Below are positions 5,805 through 12,807 of a stretch of DNA of 26,496 nt, piece by piece. The position numbers and the translations under genes were made by a program. The stretch is from positions 1 through 26,496 of IMG/VR virus record IMGVR_UViG_3300017768_000068. The stretch is one strand, 5' to 3'. How positions within the stretch are numbered: the first letter of the stretch is position 1; every line of letters begins with the position of its first letter. Origin of the DNA: a virus. The notes under the pieces are model-generated. The model saw nothing but the letters and a program-made list of their open reading frames with translations. It searched no databases and had not been told where the DNA came from.

Positions 5805-5808
5805 AAAC

Positions 5809-5856
5809 TTTTCATGAAAAACATTAGGACTTACGAGAAAAAGTTTTTATATTTAT
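5809..5856 (+). promoter_or_regulatory. Palindrome plus putative promoter (TTAGGACTTACGA class) before DUF4494 gene
   Basis: TTTTCATGAAAA (5809-5820) is a perfect 12-base palindrome. It abuts ATTAGGACTTACGA (5823-5836), which shares 13 of 14 bases with 3968-3981. A T-rich spacer and ATATTTATATATTAT follow. The AT block also resembles the late motif core TATTTATA. The palindrome is placed as an operator would be. Confidence 0.45.
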
Positions 5857-5885
5857 ATATTATTAATCATAAAAAAAAATAAGAA

Positions 5886-6086
5886 ATGGCATATTATACA
5901 GCTAAGGTTAGAATCGCAGTAGATTCAGCAAAAGGAGTAAAAAGAGTAACAGAAATGTATCTAGTAGATGCTCAATCTGTAACCCATGCGGAAGCAATGG
6001 TAGTAAAAGACTTTGAAGGTTCGGGAGTTGACTTTGAAGTTAAAGCAGTATCTAATTCCAAGATTATCAAAGTAATCGAAAAATAA
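5886..6086 (+). CDS. DUF4494 family protein, 66 aa
   Basis: Starts at ATG 5886 behind a pure A-rich leader. The sequence has the DUF4494 pattern as I recall it: an opening strand (YYTAKVRIAV), then GVKRVTEMYLVDAQSVTHAE, and a closing FEVKAVSNSKI-type strand pair. Family members are about this size or somewhat longer and occur mostly in Bacteroidota and their phages; their function is unknown. This gene is one of the better host indicators in the window. It has its own putative promoter with an upstream palindrome. Confidence 0.75.
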   Translation: MAYYTAKVRIAVDSAKGVKRVTEMYLVDAQSVTHAEAMVVKDFEGSGVDFEVKAVSNSKIIKVIEK

Positions 6087-6118
6087 ATAAAAATTAAATA
6101 ATAATTAAAAATTAAAAA

Positions 6119-6559
6119 ATGGCTAAAAAAGTTAAGATTAAAAGTAATAGCGTAAAGTATTACGAAGGAGATAAAGTAGTAGTTAAAACAAAATCATGGA
6201 ATTCTGAAGAATTTAAATTAAGAGTTGCATTGGTAACTAATGTTCGTCCGGCTGGTAAAATGCCTAAACGAAGTTATGATGTTAGAACAGAAGATGGTTC
6301 AGGACTAATAATGATAGGTGTTGACGAACCTAAATCAACTCAAACAATTTTGTCATCTGTTACAGATGCATGGATATCAAATGGTGGAACCAATAATATG
6401 TTTATTCATAAAAAACATGGACATACAAGAGGAAATTATTCTGATAAAACCAGATTAAGAGCAGATGGTGAAGATATGAATTCAGGAGATTTAATGGTAG
6501 GTCAATTTGAAAAGTATAATGACTTTGTATTTCCATGCCAAGGACCTAGATCGTTTTAA
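6119..6559 (+). CDS. Hypothetical protein, 146 aa
   Basis: Starts at ATG 6119 after AATTAAAAATTAAAAAATG, the same 19 bases as at 4974-4992. The N-terminus is Lys-rich and beta-like (VKYYEGDKVVVKTKSWNSEE, then RVALVTNVRPAGK), suggesting a small barrel of the SH3/OB type. The C-terminal part is charged with Gly turns (HKKHGHTRGNYSDKTRLRAD). There is no signal peptide or membrane segment. No family recognised. It is followed one base after its stop by the next gene. Confidence 0.65.
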   Translation: MAKKVKIKSNSVKYYEGDKVVVKTKSWNSEEFKLRVALVTNVRPAGKMPKRSYDVRTEDGSGLIMIGVDEPKSTQTILSSVTDAWISNGGTNNMFIHKKHGHTRGNYSDKTRLRADGEDMNSGDLMVGQFEKYNDFVFPCQGPRSF

Positions 6560-6560
6560 T

Positions 6561-6860
6561 ATGAGAGAAGAAATAAAAAAAGCTAGACTTAGAAAAAAAG
6601 TTTTAAAACAGTATCCTGATGCAAAGATAATTTATGGTAGTACAGGTGCTCAAATAATGTCCGGAGATATATTTATTGCTGAAGAGTTTTATTTGCCTGC
6701 AACGCATTCCGAAGATAAGGCTTGGGAATATGCAGCGCTTGCATGTAAAACATCTCAACAATTTAACAGAACACATCCAATGAGAATGGATCTATCTGAT
6801 ATTGAAAGTAAAATAAATAGGATTAACAAACGACGAGGTCCTAGAAATAAACGTAAATAA
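6561..6860 (+). CDS. Hypothetical protein, 99 aa
   Basis: The frame is open from 6507, but that start lies inside the previous gene. The ATG at 6561, right after the preceding TAA, is the natural start. The protein begins with a basic helix (REEIKKARLRKKVLKQYPD). It continues with SGDIFIAEEFYLPATHSEDK and a helix (AWEYAALACKTSQQFNRT), and ends in a very basic tail (NKRRGPRNKRK). The middle looks like a small folded domain; the basic ends could contact nucleic acid. No named family recognised. Confidence 0.65.
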   Translation: MREEIKKARLRKKVLKQYPDAKIIYGSTGAQIMSGDIFIAEEFYLPATHSEDKAWEYAALACKTSQQFNRTHPMRMDLSDIESKINRINKRRGPRNKRK

Positions 6861-6873
6861 AAAAGTTAATAAT

Positions 6874-7674
6874 ATGAATGAAGAAAACAAAGACTTAGAA
6901 CAAGTTGTTCAAGAGCAAGATTTGAATCTACAACCAAATGTAGTATCAGATCAAGAAGTATTTGAAGCACAAGTACAAACTAAAAAAGAATCTGAAGATG
7001 TTCCTGCAGATGCAGAACCAATAGAAGAACAAGAAGGTTATGTAGAAAATTATCCAGTATCCGAAGAAGCTTTAGGTGAACTTGAAGGAGATTATCTTAA
7101 AGTTGATCCAAGAGTAGTTGGATATAGAAATTTAGAAGAACAATCAATTATGTATGATTTTGTTGCTTCTAATTTTGATGCATCAGCCGAATCTGTTTTA
7201 GATATTGGTTGTGGTAGAGGAGATTTCCTTAGACATTTAGAAGGAATATATCAAGATGATGTATCATATCATGGAATTGATTTAAATAAAGTATTAATTG
7301 GTACGGCTAAAGAATTAGTACCAACAGGTACATTTACAGCTACTAATTTATTTAAACTAGATGGAAATTATGCAGCTGATTGGGTTGTTAATATTGGTGG
7401 GTTATCAATTATGTATGAACCGGCTGGTAACGATTTTGATCAAATGAATGCATTAAAAAATACAGTTTCAAAGATGATGGAATTAGCTGATACAGCAATT
7501 GTAATTTCATTATTAAGTTTAAATACTTCAGAAGATTATGATGAATCATATATAGTATATGATCCAGTAGAAGTATTAGATTGGGCATTAAATGAATATG
7601 GCCAATTAGGAGGAAATGTAAGACTAGATCATAGTGTTGCAGATTCAATATTCACATTAACAATATATAAATAA
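6874..7674 (+). CDS. Class I SAM-dependent methyltransferase with acidic N-terminal extension (266 aa)
   Basis: Residues 1-80 are acidic, Gln/Glu-rich and probably disordered. The Rossmann methyltransferase domain starts near residue 90. Motif I is VLDIGCGRGDF (108-118) and the acidic strand end is YHGIDLNKVL (Asp136), the usual SAM adenosine-ribose contact. WVVNIGGLSIMYE fits the motif IV strand. C-terminal strands (SIFTLTIYK) complete the fold. The substrate is not evident: I see no DPPY/NPPY motif of adenine-N6 or cytosine-N4 DNA methylases, so protein, small-molecule or RNA targets are open. It sits among small unknown genes with no restriction partner. Confidence 0.8.
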   Translation: MNEENKDLEQVVQEQDLNLQPNVVSDQEVFEAQVQTKKESEDVPADAEPIEEQEGYVENYPVSEEALGELEGDYLKVDPRVVGYRNLEEQSIMYDFVASNFDASAESVLDIGCGRGDFLRHLEGIYQDDVSYHGIDLNKVLIGTAKELVPTGTFTATNLFKLDGNYAADWVVNIGGLSIMYEPAGNDFDQMNALKNTVSKMMELADTAIVISLLSLNTSEDYDESYIVYDPVEVLDWALNEYGQLGGNVRLDHSVADSIFTLTIYK

Positions 7675-7679
7675 AACAT

Positions 7680-7955
7680 ATGAGTGTAAACATGACATCG
7701 GCGCACGATACTAAAAAGACGCGTCATTTAGGAAAACTTTGGTCAACAATTGACTTTGAATTAAAAGAACGTGTTAATCCAGACGACTTTAAATATTCAA
7801 AAATGAAACCAGTTATAGGTAAAATAGAAATAGGTAATCGTTCATTTGATGTAACATATTCAGAATTAAATCAATTAATGAGAACATGTAGTGCAGCAAT
7901 GGATCAAGCGGAAAAGGCATACCGTTTAGGTAAATGGGGTAAAACAACTAAGTAG
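7680..7955 (+). CDS. Hypothetical protein, 91 aa
   Basis: Starts at ATG 7680, five bases after the methyltransferase; a second in-frame ATG at 7692 is possible, and neither has a clear ribosome-binding site. Contains a beta-hairpin-like segment (MKPVIGKIEIGNRSFDVTYS) followed by a helix (ELNQLMRTCSAAMDQAEKAY) and a basic end. No named family. Its TAG stop overlaps the GTG start of the next gene by one base (TAGTG), which indicates translational coupling. Confidence 0.65.
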   Translation: MSVNMTSAHDTKKTRHLGKLWSTIDFELKERVNPDDFKYSKMKPVIGKIEIGNRSFDVTYSELNQLMRTCSAAMDQAEKAYRLGKWGKTTK

Positions 7956-8194
7956 TGGGATTCCATAAACGGTATATCAATGACGGACAAGTAATTGATA
8001 TTTATAAAAGGGATGGATGTCAAGCCGTCATTGACTGGTTCCTTAAAGGAAATGATGCAATAATATTATCAGGACCATTATCTGAATATATACATACATT
8101 ATTAAATATATATGAAGTTGACGCGGTCCGCGGATTCAATAGAATCTCTGAAGAAATTTCCAAGGCATCATTACAGAAAGATTCTAGTAATTGA
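7955..8194 (+). CDS. Hypothetical protein, 79 aa, GTG start
   Basis: No ATG lies near the 5' end. GTG at 7955 overlaps the preceding TAG by one base and gives MGFHKRYINDGQVIDIYKRD, then VIDWFLKGNDAIILSGPLSE. From memory this opening (GFHKRYI...VI.IY...G...V.DWF.KGxDALI) recurs in small proteins of Bacteroidota phages, which supports the GTG choice. The helical remainder shows no motif of known function. A putative late-type promoter starts at its stop codon. Confidence 0.65.
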   Translation: MGFHKRYINDGQVIDIYKRDGCQAVIDWFLKGNDAIILSGPLSEYIHTLLNIYEVDAVRGFNRISEEISKASLQKDSSN

Positions 8195-8208
8195 TATTTA
8201 TATAAAAG
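8193..8208 (+). promoter_or_regulatory. Putative late-type promoter, GATATTTATATAAAAG
   Basis: Differs from the CATATTTATATTAAAA motif mainly in the first base and one position near the end. It lies 25 bases before ATG 8218, whose leader then has AAGGGATAAGAG as ribosome-binding site. Confidence 0.4.
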
Positions 8209-8217
8209 GGATAAGAG

Positions 8218-8421
8218 ATGAGTAAATTTGGATTATATACAAAAGGTCAAGTTGAAGGAAGTGGTCATATTAATACAGTTGATATGCCATCAGTTAATCA
8301 AGCGGAAGCATATTTTGCAGGCGTTAAACAATTAACGTTAGAACAATTCCGTAATCTATTTGTTGTAAAAGAAATGACCAATGGTGCTTCAAACAAAGGA
8401 TTGTTATATGCAAATAGATAG
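8218..8421 (+). CDS. Hypothetical protein, 67 aa
   Basis: ATG 8218 with GGGA/AGAG upstream. Starts MSKFGLYTKGQVEGSGHINT, then a helix (VNQAEAYFAGVKQL, LEQFRNLFVVKEM) and a short polar C-terminus. No signal peptide, membrane segment or recognised family. Overlaps the next gene by 14 bases. Confidence 0.6.
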   Translation: MSKFGLYTKGQVEGSGHINTVDMPSVNQAEAYFAGVKQLTLEQFRNLFVVKEMTNGASNKGLLYANR

Positions 8422-8881
8422 TTTACATATACACGAACAAGAATTTGATTTATTCGTAAATTTAAAACCAAAACAAAAAATTGAGTTTTTATACGATCTT
8501 CAATCTAAAGGTATGGATGCAGCATTATCCAAAGTAGTTATTCCTCCTCTACAAGAAGAATTTGAAGTAGAATTTGAAGCAGATTTTGAAATAGAAGATC
8601 AACAAGATAAAGATCAGCCTATTAATGAATTGTTCCAAGATACACAATATGAACAATTCTTATGGGGAGACCATAAATTAAATTTATTAGTAATTAATAG
8701 ATCAATACATATCAATTCAACTAGTTTAAAATGGTTAAGGCGTATGATACTTAAATTATGGATGGATGGACATATTTTAATACGAAATAAATTTGCTAAA
8801 AAAATACCAGGTATAGACAAATATCGATATTATAGGTGTTATGATATTATTGGTACTGTTCCACCAATTTGTTTAAGTTAA
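8408..8881 (+). CDS. Hypothetical protein, 157 aa, with acidic centre
   Basis: The frame is open from 8381, but ATG 8408 is preferred because it gives a 14-base overlap rather than 41 and has AAAGGA upstream. Residues 1-55 are helical (FDLFVNLKPKQKIEFLYDLQ). Residues 57-80 form a Glu/Asp-rich linker (EEFEVEFEADFEIED). The C-terminal half is basic and hydrophobic, alternating helices and strands (NLLVINRSIHINSTSLKWLR, LWMDGHILIRNKFAKKI). That half could be a small winged-helix-like domain, but I cannot identify it. The stop overlaps a 14-base palindrome. Confidence 0.6.
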   Translation: MQIDSLHIHEQEFDLFVNLKPKQKIEFLYDLQSKGMDAALSKVVIPPLQEEFEVEFEADFEIEDQQDKDQPINELFQDTQYEQFLWGDHKLNLLVINRSIHINSTSLKWLRRMILKLWMDGHILIRNKFAKKIPGIDKYRYYRCYDIIGTVPPICLS

Positions 8882-8943
8882 TGTTAACATTAAAGCAACC
8901 TATAATCAACCAGGTTAAACCACCTTATAAGAACGATTAACAT
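8879..8943. promoter_or_regulatory. Palindrome at gene end and short spacer
   Basis: TAATGTTAACATTA (8879-8892) is a perfect 14-base palindrome that includes the stop codon of the upstream gene. The following 50 bases carry AACCAGGTT and a 19-codon frame from ATG 8881 that I do not call a gene. There is no T-run. It could be a weak transcript end or a protein site. Confidence 0.3.
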
Positions 8944-9180
8944 ATGTTACAAGTCGGCCATTATATAGATTTTAATGATAGTAAACTTATCATAAAACGA
9001 GCCATTAGATTAAGCCAATTAAAACCTAATTTTGATTCCAATATCATGAAACAATGGACTAGGTCTGATATCTTATTAAAGAAGGATGGATGGCTATATT
9101 GTTGCGAAACAATCCAAGATGCTATTATCTTCAAACCTGAAGATAATATACAATTACAATTAGAGTTTCCTGAAGAATAA
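8944..9180 (+). CDS. Hypothetical protein, 78 aa
   Basis: ATG 8944 lacks a clear ribosome-binding site. The product is mixed alpha/beta (LQVGHYIDFNDSKLIIKRAI, SDILLKKDGWLYCCETIQDA) with an acidic C-terminus (NIQLQLEFPEE). Two adjacent Cys lie at residues 53-54. No recognised family. The promoter of uvsE begins at its stop codon. It may be an independent small gene or the last member of the preceding operon. Confidence 0.55.
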   Translation: MLQVGHYIDFNDSKLIIKRAIRLSQLKPNFDSNIMKQWTRSDILLKKDGWLYCCETIQDAIIFKPEDNIQLQLEFPEE

Positions 9181-9222
9181 TTAGGATAATTGATATATTT
9201 TTCTTATATTATATATAATAAA
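9180..9222 (+). promoter_or_regulatory. Putative promoter of uvsE
   Basis: ATTAGGATAATTGA (9180-9193) aligns with ATTAGGACTAACGA at 3968. AATTGATATATTTTTCTTAT (9189-9208) differs by one base from AATTGAAATATTTTTCTTAT upstream of the gene at 4990. This site links the two forms into one promoter class. An A-rich leader without Shine-Dalgarno follows. Confidence 0.5.
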
Positions 9223-9235
9223 AAATATTAAGTAT

Positions 9236-10207
9236 ATGAATGAAAATGTAAGACTAGGCTATGCTTGTGTCAATATGACATTAACAAATAGACCTAAAAA
9301 GGCCGGTGGTAGAGTAACTACTTCTAGGACAGCACGAAAAGCAACATGGTATCCAGATCGAAACTATGAACTAATAGGTGAACGTGCATTAAAAAACGCA
9401 ACTGATTTATTACATTATTTACAATGGAATATCGAACATGATATAACATTGTTTAGAATAGGTTCTGAATTATTTCCATGGCATGATCATTATGAACTTA
9501 ATCAATTACCTCAGATCAAAGAAATCTCTGATAGATTATATGAAGCCGGCGAATATGCTCGTAAACATAATATGAGGTTAACTACACATCCAGGACCATT
9601 TCATGTATTAGGTTCTCCAAGGCAAGAAGTTGTAGAAAAATCTATTATAGGATTAGAACGTCATTCAGAAATGTTTGACCTTATGGGATATAAGCCTTCA
9701 TTTGAAAATAAGATAAATATTCATGTAGGTGGTATGTATGGTGACGCCGAAGGCACCGCAAAACGATGGATTGCTTCATGGCATAGATTATCAGATAGTC
9801 TTAAATCTAGATTGGTTTTAGAAAATGATGATAAACCAAGTATGTGGTCAACTCGAATGCTATATCATTATTTTTATAAAGAGATAGGTATTCCAATTAC
9901 ATTTGATTACCACCACCATACATTTCATCCAGATGAATTATCAGAAAGGCAAGCATTAGAATTAGCCAGTGAGACATGGCCAGATGATATTAGGCAATGT
10001 TGTCATTATTCAGAAAGTAGAGCCCGTGAATATCAAGATGAAAAGATTAGAAAACAAGCCCATTCAGATTATATTCGTGATGAGATTAGAACATATGGAT
10101 TAGATTTAGATATTGTTGTTGAAGCAAAAGCGAAAGAATTGGCAGTATTAGAACATAGAAGTTTATATAAACAAAAAAATAGGCCAATAATGGCCGAAGT
10201 TAGTTAA
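9236..10207 (+). CDS. uvsE: UV-damage endonuclease UvsE/UVDE (323 aa)
   Basis: Full-length UVDE-type TIM-barrel enzyme. It nicks DNA 5' to cyclobutane dimers and 6-4 photoproducts, starting repair without photoreactivation. The family opening RLGYACVNMTL is at residues 6-16. Metal-ligand-type residues follow in order: FRIGSELFPW (74-82), THPGPFHVLGS (His118), INIHVGGMYGD (His163), LENDD (Glu196), TFDYHHHTFHPD (Asp224, His227), QCCHYSES (His257) and AHSDYI (His276). Length is normal for the family. It is transcribed from its own promoter as a single gene, which suits expression to repair infecting DNA in sunlit water. Recognition is confident; timing is inferred. Confidence 0.93.
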   Translation: MNENVRLGYACVNMTLTNRPKKAGGRVTTSRTARKATWYPDRNYELIGERALKNATDLLHYLQWNIEHDITLFRIGSELFPWHDHYELNQLPQIKEISDRLYEAGEYARKHNMRLTTHPGPFHVLGSPRQEVVEKSIIGLERHSEMFDLMGYKPSFENKINIHVGGMYGDAEGTAKRWIASWHRLSDSLKSRLVLENDDKPSMWSTRMLYHYFYKEIGIPITFDYHHHTFHPDELSERQALELASETWPDDIRQCCHYSESRAREYQDEKIRKQAHSDYIRDEIRTYGLDLDIVVEAKAKELAVLEHRSLYKQKNRPIMAEVS

Positions 10208-10323
10208 AATATAATATATTAATCTATTAATAATATTAATAATATATATATTTATAATAAATAATAATTTAAAAATAATTATGCATAAGCATAGTCAAAC
10301 CACCTAAAAAAAGGAGAAAAGTT
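10208..10323 (+). promoter_or_regulatory. AT-only intergenic spacer with small hairpin and ribosome-binding site
   Basis: The first 70 bases are almost entirely A and T and include TATATTTATAATAAAT (10247-10262), a weak relative of the late motif. TATGC (10280-10284), ATAA, GCATA (10289-10293) form a small hairpin. AAGGAG at 10311-10316 serves the next gene. The 20 bases AGGAGAAAAGTTATGAGTAC (10312-10331) are identical to 2846-2865. Confidence 0.4.
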
Positions 10324-10503
10324 ATGAGTACAGTAAAAAATGCACCACAAGTGAAGATGCAATTAGATGAAGCCGACAATATGTTGCAAATCTTGCAGGA
10401 TATTATTAGACGCGGAATGAAGATTGATCCATCTGAAGCACAACGTAGATTTAAAGTTATACGCGCTAAAATAAAATTTGCCCAAGATAATATACAAAAC
10501 TAA
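10324..10503 (+). CDS. Small helical protein, 59 aa
   Basis: Strong AGGAG seven bases before ATG 10324; stop TAA at 10501-10503. The product is one or two charged helices (MSTVKNAPQVKMQLDEADNM, then RFKVIRAKIKFAQDNIQN), with Arg/Lys in the second half. It looks like a small coiled-coil or nucleic-acid-binding protein. No family recognised. Its leader and first codons are identical over 20 bases to those of the H1-like gene at 2858, and both begin Met-Ser-Thr. The next gene starts three bases later. Confidence 0.75.
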   Translation: MSTVKNAPQVKMQLDEADNMLQILQDIIRRGMKIDPSEAQRRFKVIRAKIKFAQDNIQN

Positions 10504-10505
10504 TT

Positions 10506-11591
10506 ATGAAAAAAAGACTTTTTCCATTCTTAATAGGACTTTCTGCTTTAGCTGTATCCGGCTCAGCCGCGTTCTATTCTGTATTTGGATTAAGTAAATT
10601 ATTTGCAGGTGCAAGCCTGCAGGTAATAATAATGGCTGGTTCTTTAGAATTTGCTAAATTAGTTACTGCTTCTTTATTATATCAATATTGGGGTACAATA
10701 AATAAGTTTTTAAGATTTTATTTATCTGTAGCAGTATTTGTTTTAATGGTAATTACATCTGGTGGTATATATGGATTCTTATCTGGGGCTTATCAAGAAA
10801 CAGCAACCAAATCAGAATTCCTAGATAAATCATTAGCAGTGTTAGAAACCAAGCAAGAAAGGTTTGAAGAACAAAAAGGTGATCTGACAATAGAAAAATT
10901 ACAATTGAATACAACCATATCAGATTTAAGGAAGTCATTATCTAGTCCAACATCAGTATCTTATTGGGATGAAAATTCTCAATCTGTAATTACTACTACA
11001 TCTAGTTCTACTAGAAGGGCATTACAATCAGAATTAAAAACTACAATTGAAGATAGAGATAATATAAATCTGAAATTAGAAGCTGTTATGGATTCTGTAA
11101 TGAGAATAGATACAGAATTATTAGATTTAGAAATAGGTAATGAAGAACAAAGAGAACTAGGACCACTTAAATACCTATCAGAAACAACTGGTAAGGATAT
11201 GGGACAAGTAGTGAATTGGTTCTTATTACTTATTATATTTGTATTTGATCCATTAGCAATATGTTTGGTAGTAGCAGCTAATTTTGCTTTTGCTCAAATA
11301 AAATCAAAAGAAGATTATGACATTCCAGCTAAGGTTCCTGATATGAGAGAGCCATATCCAGTTGAAGAAATGATAAAAAAGAATGAAGAAATTCTAGCAA
11401 CAGCAAATATTAAAAAAGAAAAAGTAATACAGGTAGATAATACAGGTGGCCACAAAGTAGTAGAAGTAATTAAAGACTCAAAAGAAGATATCTATAAAGA
11501 CCAGAAAAAGGCAAACCATGCACTTAATCCAGGTGTAGATGGAATGGGAAGAATACCAGGACCACCAAAAAATAAAACTAAAAATTTATAA
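10506..11591 (+). CDS. Four-helix membrane protein with long coiled-coil loop (361 aa)
   Basis: Hydrophobic segments lie at about residues 5-28, 36-60, 70-95 and 237-263. Between the third and fourth is a 140-residue charged, coiled-coil-like region (FLDKSLAVLETKQERFEEQK, IEDRDNINLKLEAVMDS). The C-terminal 95 residues are soluble and basic. GSLEFAKLVTASLLYQYW in segment 2 and FVFDPLAICLVVAANFAFAQ in segment 4 recur, from memory, in membrane proteins of many marine and Bacteroidota phages whose role is unknown. The topology puts the coil on one face of the inner membrane. Candidate roles are superinfection exclusion or organising phage complexes at the membrane; neither is shown. Confidence 0.75.
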   Translation: MKKRLFPFLIGLSALAVSGSAAFYSVFGLSKLFAGASLQVIIMAGSLEFAKLVTASLLYQYWGTINKFLRFYLSVAVFVLMVITSGGIYGFLSGAYQETATKSEFLDKSLAVLETKQERFEEQKGDLTIEKLQLNTTISDLRKSLSSPTSVSYWDENSQSVITTTSSSTRRALQSELKTTIEDRDNINLKLEAVMDSVMRIDTELLDLEIGNEEQRELGPLKYLSETTGKDMGQVVNWFLLLIIFVFDPLAICLVVAANFAFAQIKSKEDYDIPAKVPDMREPYPVEEMIKKNEEILATANIKKEKVIQVDNTGGHKVVEVIKDSKEDIYKDQKKANHALNPGVDGMGRIPGPPKNKTKNL

Positions 11592-11592
11592 T

Positions 11593-12114
11593 ATGGCAAA
11601 AAAGAAACAAGTTACAAAATTTAAAACAAAGAAGAAAGATAGAACAACTTATATGATATGCAGAAATAGCATTGAAGATAAATCATATTGGGGTTGGCAG
11701 ATATTATCAAAACATCCAAGATGCAATGAATGGTCAGAAGTAGGTGAAGGCGCAACTGCGGTGTTATGTTATAAATGTGTTAATAAAACAGTAGGACCAC
11801 CTGACATTAGAGGAGGGTATAAATCATCTGGTAGATTGCGTGGTTGGCAATTCATGAAAGAATTTGTTGATAAAGAAGGAAATGTATTTTATAAAGGAAA
11901 AGAACAACCTAAACTAAAAGGAACATTAGAACCAACAACTGCAAAGCCTGAAAAAAAGAAACTAACTAAACGAGAAAAAGGTTTACTACGAACTAAGATA
12001 CTTGAACAAATGGTAATGGTTAGAGGCGATCTAAAGAATGCTAAATACAAAAAGGATATTAGGTCAAGCGGTGTTAAGTTAAGAAAGTTAGAACGTCAGT
12101 TAAAAAAGTTATAG
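11593..12114 (+). CDS. Basic protein with possible zinc ribbon, 173 aa
   Basis: The frame is open from 11539 inside the previous gene; ATG 11593, one base after that stop, is the sensible start. The N-terminus is Lys-rich (MAKKKQVTKFKTKKKDRTTY). Cysteines at 23, 44, 59 and 62, the last two as CYKC, could hold one zinc. The central GGYKSSGRLRGWQFMKEFVD, then EGNVFYKGKEQPKLKGTLEP, suggest a small folded unit. The C-terminus is a basic coiled coil (KLTKREKGLLRTKILEQM, KLRKLERQLKKL). Nucleic-acid binding is likely by composition. I do not recognise the family. Confidence 0.7.
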   Translation: MAKKKQVTKFKTKKKDRTTYMICRNSIEDKSYWGWQILSKHPRCNEWSEVGEGATAVLCYKCVNKTVGPPDIRGGYKSSGRLRGWQFMKEFVDKEGNVFYKGKEQPKLKGTLEPTTAKPEKKKLTKREKGLLRTKILEQMVMVRGDLKNAKYKKDIRSSGVKLRKLERQLKKL

Positions 12115-12120
12115 TGAAAT

Positions 12121-12150
12121 TTGTTATTACGAAAATAATTTATTATATTA
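12121..12150 (+). promoter_or_regulatory. Putative promoter of the ClpP-GroES-HD-sigma operon
   Basis: TTACGAAAATAATTTATTATATTA (TTACGA at 12127-12132, TATATTA at about 12144) has the TTACGA element and AT block of the promoter at 5823. TTTG at 12120-12123 could be a flavobacterial -33 box. It lies in a 43-base gap before ATG 12158 and is the weakest member of its class. Confidence 0.35.
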
Positions 12151-12157
12151 AAGTATT

Positions 12158-12796
12158 ATGAGTGATTTATATAACGAACGACCAAATAGGCAAGCGCCTG
12201 AAGAAATTATAACAAACATGCAAGAATCATCACCGTATACAGAATTAAATGAAATTTTAGCAAATCAAATTGAACTAGATGATTCTGTAATATATCTTAA
12301 TGATGAGATAGAAGGACATACTTTATTTGATTTGGTGATACGTATTCGACGTACATTAAAGTTTAGACAATCAAAAGATTTTAAAGGATCACAAACAGAT
12401 CCTATTAATTTAATGATAAATAGTCCAGGTGGTGATATTCATGAAATGATGGGAATTATAGATTATATAAACTCATTAGATGTAAAGGTAAATACAATAT
12501 GTAGAGGAAAAGCCTTTTCGGCAGCCTCGGTTATATTAGCATGTGGTACAGGAACACGAATGGTTAGTAAAAATTCTACTATAATGTTCCATCAAGCATC
12601 ATCAATGATATCAGGAAAATTAACAGATGTAACAGCTACTGTTGATTTTGTAAAACAAGTAGAACAAGATATATACAACTTACTTGCAGAAAAAACAAAA
12701 AAAGATGCAAGTTGGTGGAAAGACCAAATGAGAACAGATATGTATTTGACATCAAATCAAGCATTAGATTTAGGTGTAGTAGATACAATAATTTAA
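12158..12796 (+). CDS. clpP: ClpP-type serine protease (212 aa)
   Basis: Complete ClpP fold. The Gly-rich strand is MINSPGGD (86-93). The nucleophile motif is CRGKAFSAAS with Ser121, followed by the MFHQAS motif with His145 and by Asp194 in RTDMYLT. The closing helix is SNQALDLGVVD. The His-Asp spacing of 49 equals that of E. coli ClpP. About 35-40 N-terminal residues precede the core. ClpP degrades unfolded substrates when docked to an AAA+ unfoldase. None is encoded in the window, so it would need host ClpX/ClpC or act alone. It heads an operon with GroES, an HD enzyme and the late sigma factor. Prohead-protease use is possible but not indicated. Confidence 0.9.
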   Translation: MSDLYNERPNRQAPEEIITNMQESSPYTELNEILANQIELDDSVIYLNDEIEGHTLFDLVIRIRRTLKFRQSKDFKGSQTDPINLMINSPGGDIHEMMGIIDYINSLDVKVNTICRGKAFSAASVILACGTGTRMVSKNSTIMFHQASSMISGKLTDVTATVDFVKQVEQDIYNLLAEKTKKDASWWKDQMRTDMYLTSNQALDLGVVDTII

Positions 12797-12807
12797 AGAG
12801 AACAGTT

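Noticed and set aside
8881-8940. 19-residue frame starting TAATG after the gene at 8408
   Set aside because: It is too short and has no recognisable pattern; the start lies within a perfect palindrome, which explains the sequence equally well.
10208-10323. tRNA or structured RNA in the longest spacer
   Set aside because: The spacer is almost all A and T and has only a five-base stem. No cloverleaf or CCA end was seen here or anywhere else in the window, and there are no CRISPR-like repeat arrays.
12158-12796. ClpP-like gene as the prohead maturation protease
   Set aside because: Some phages use ClpP-fold proteases for head maturation, but no capsid, portal or scaffold gene is adjacent here and the triad and length match true ClpP. 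The idea remains possible but is not supported in this window.
12712-12807. Longer GroES start inside clpP
   Set aside because: The extra residues look like an out-of-frame reading of clpP. The ATG at 12808 gives a normal GroES N-terminus. The same reasoning moves the starts of the genes at 6561, 8408, 11593 and 19221 downstream.
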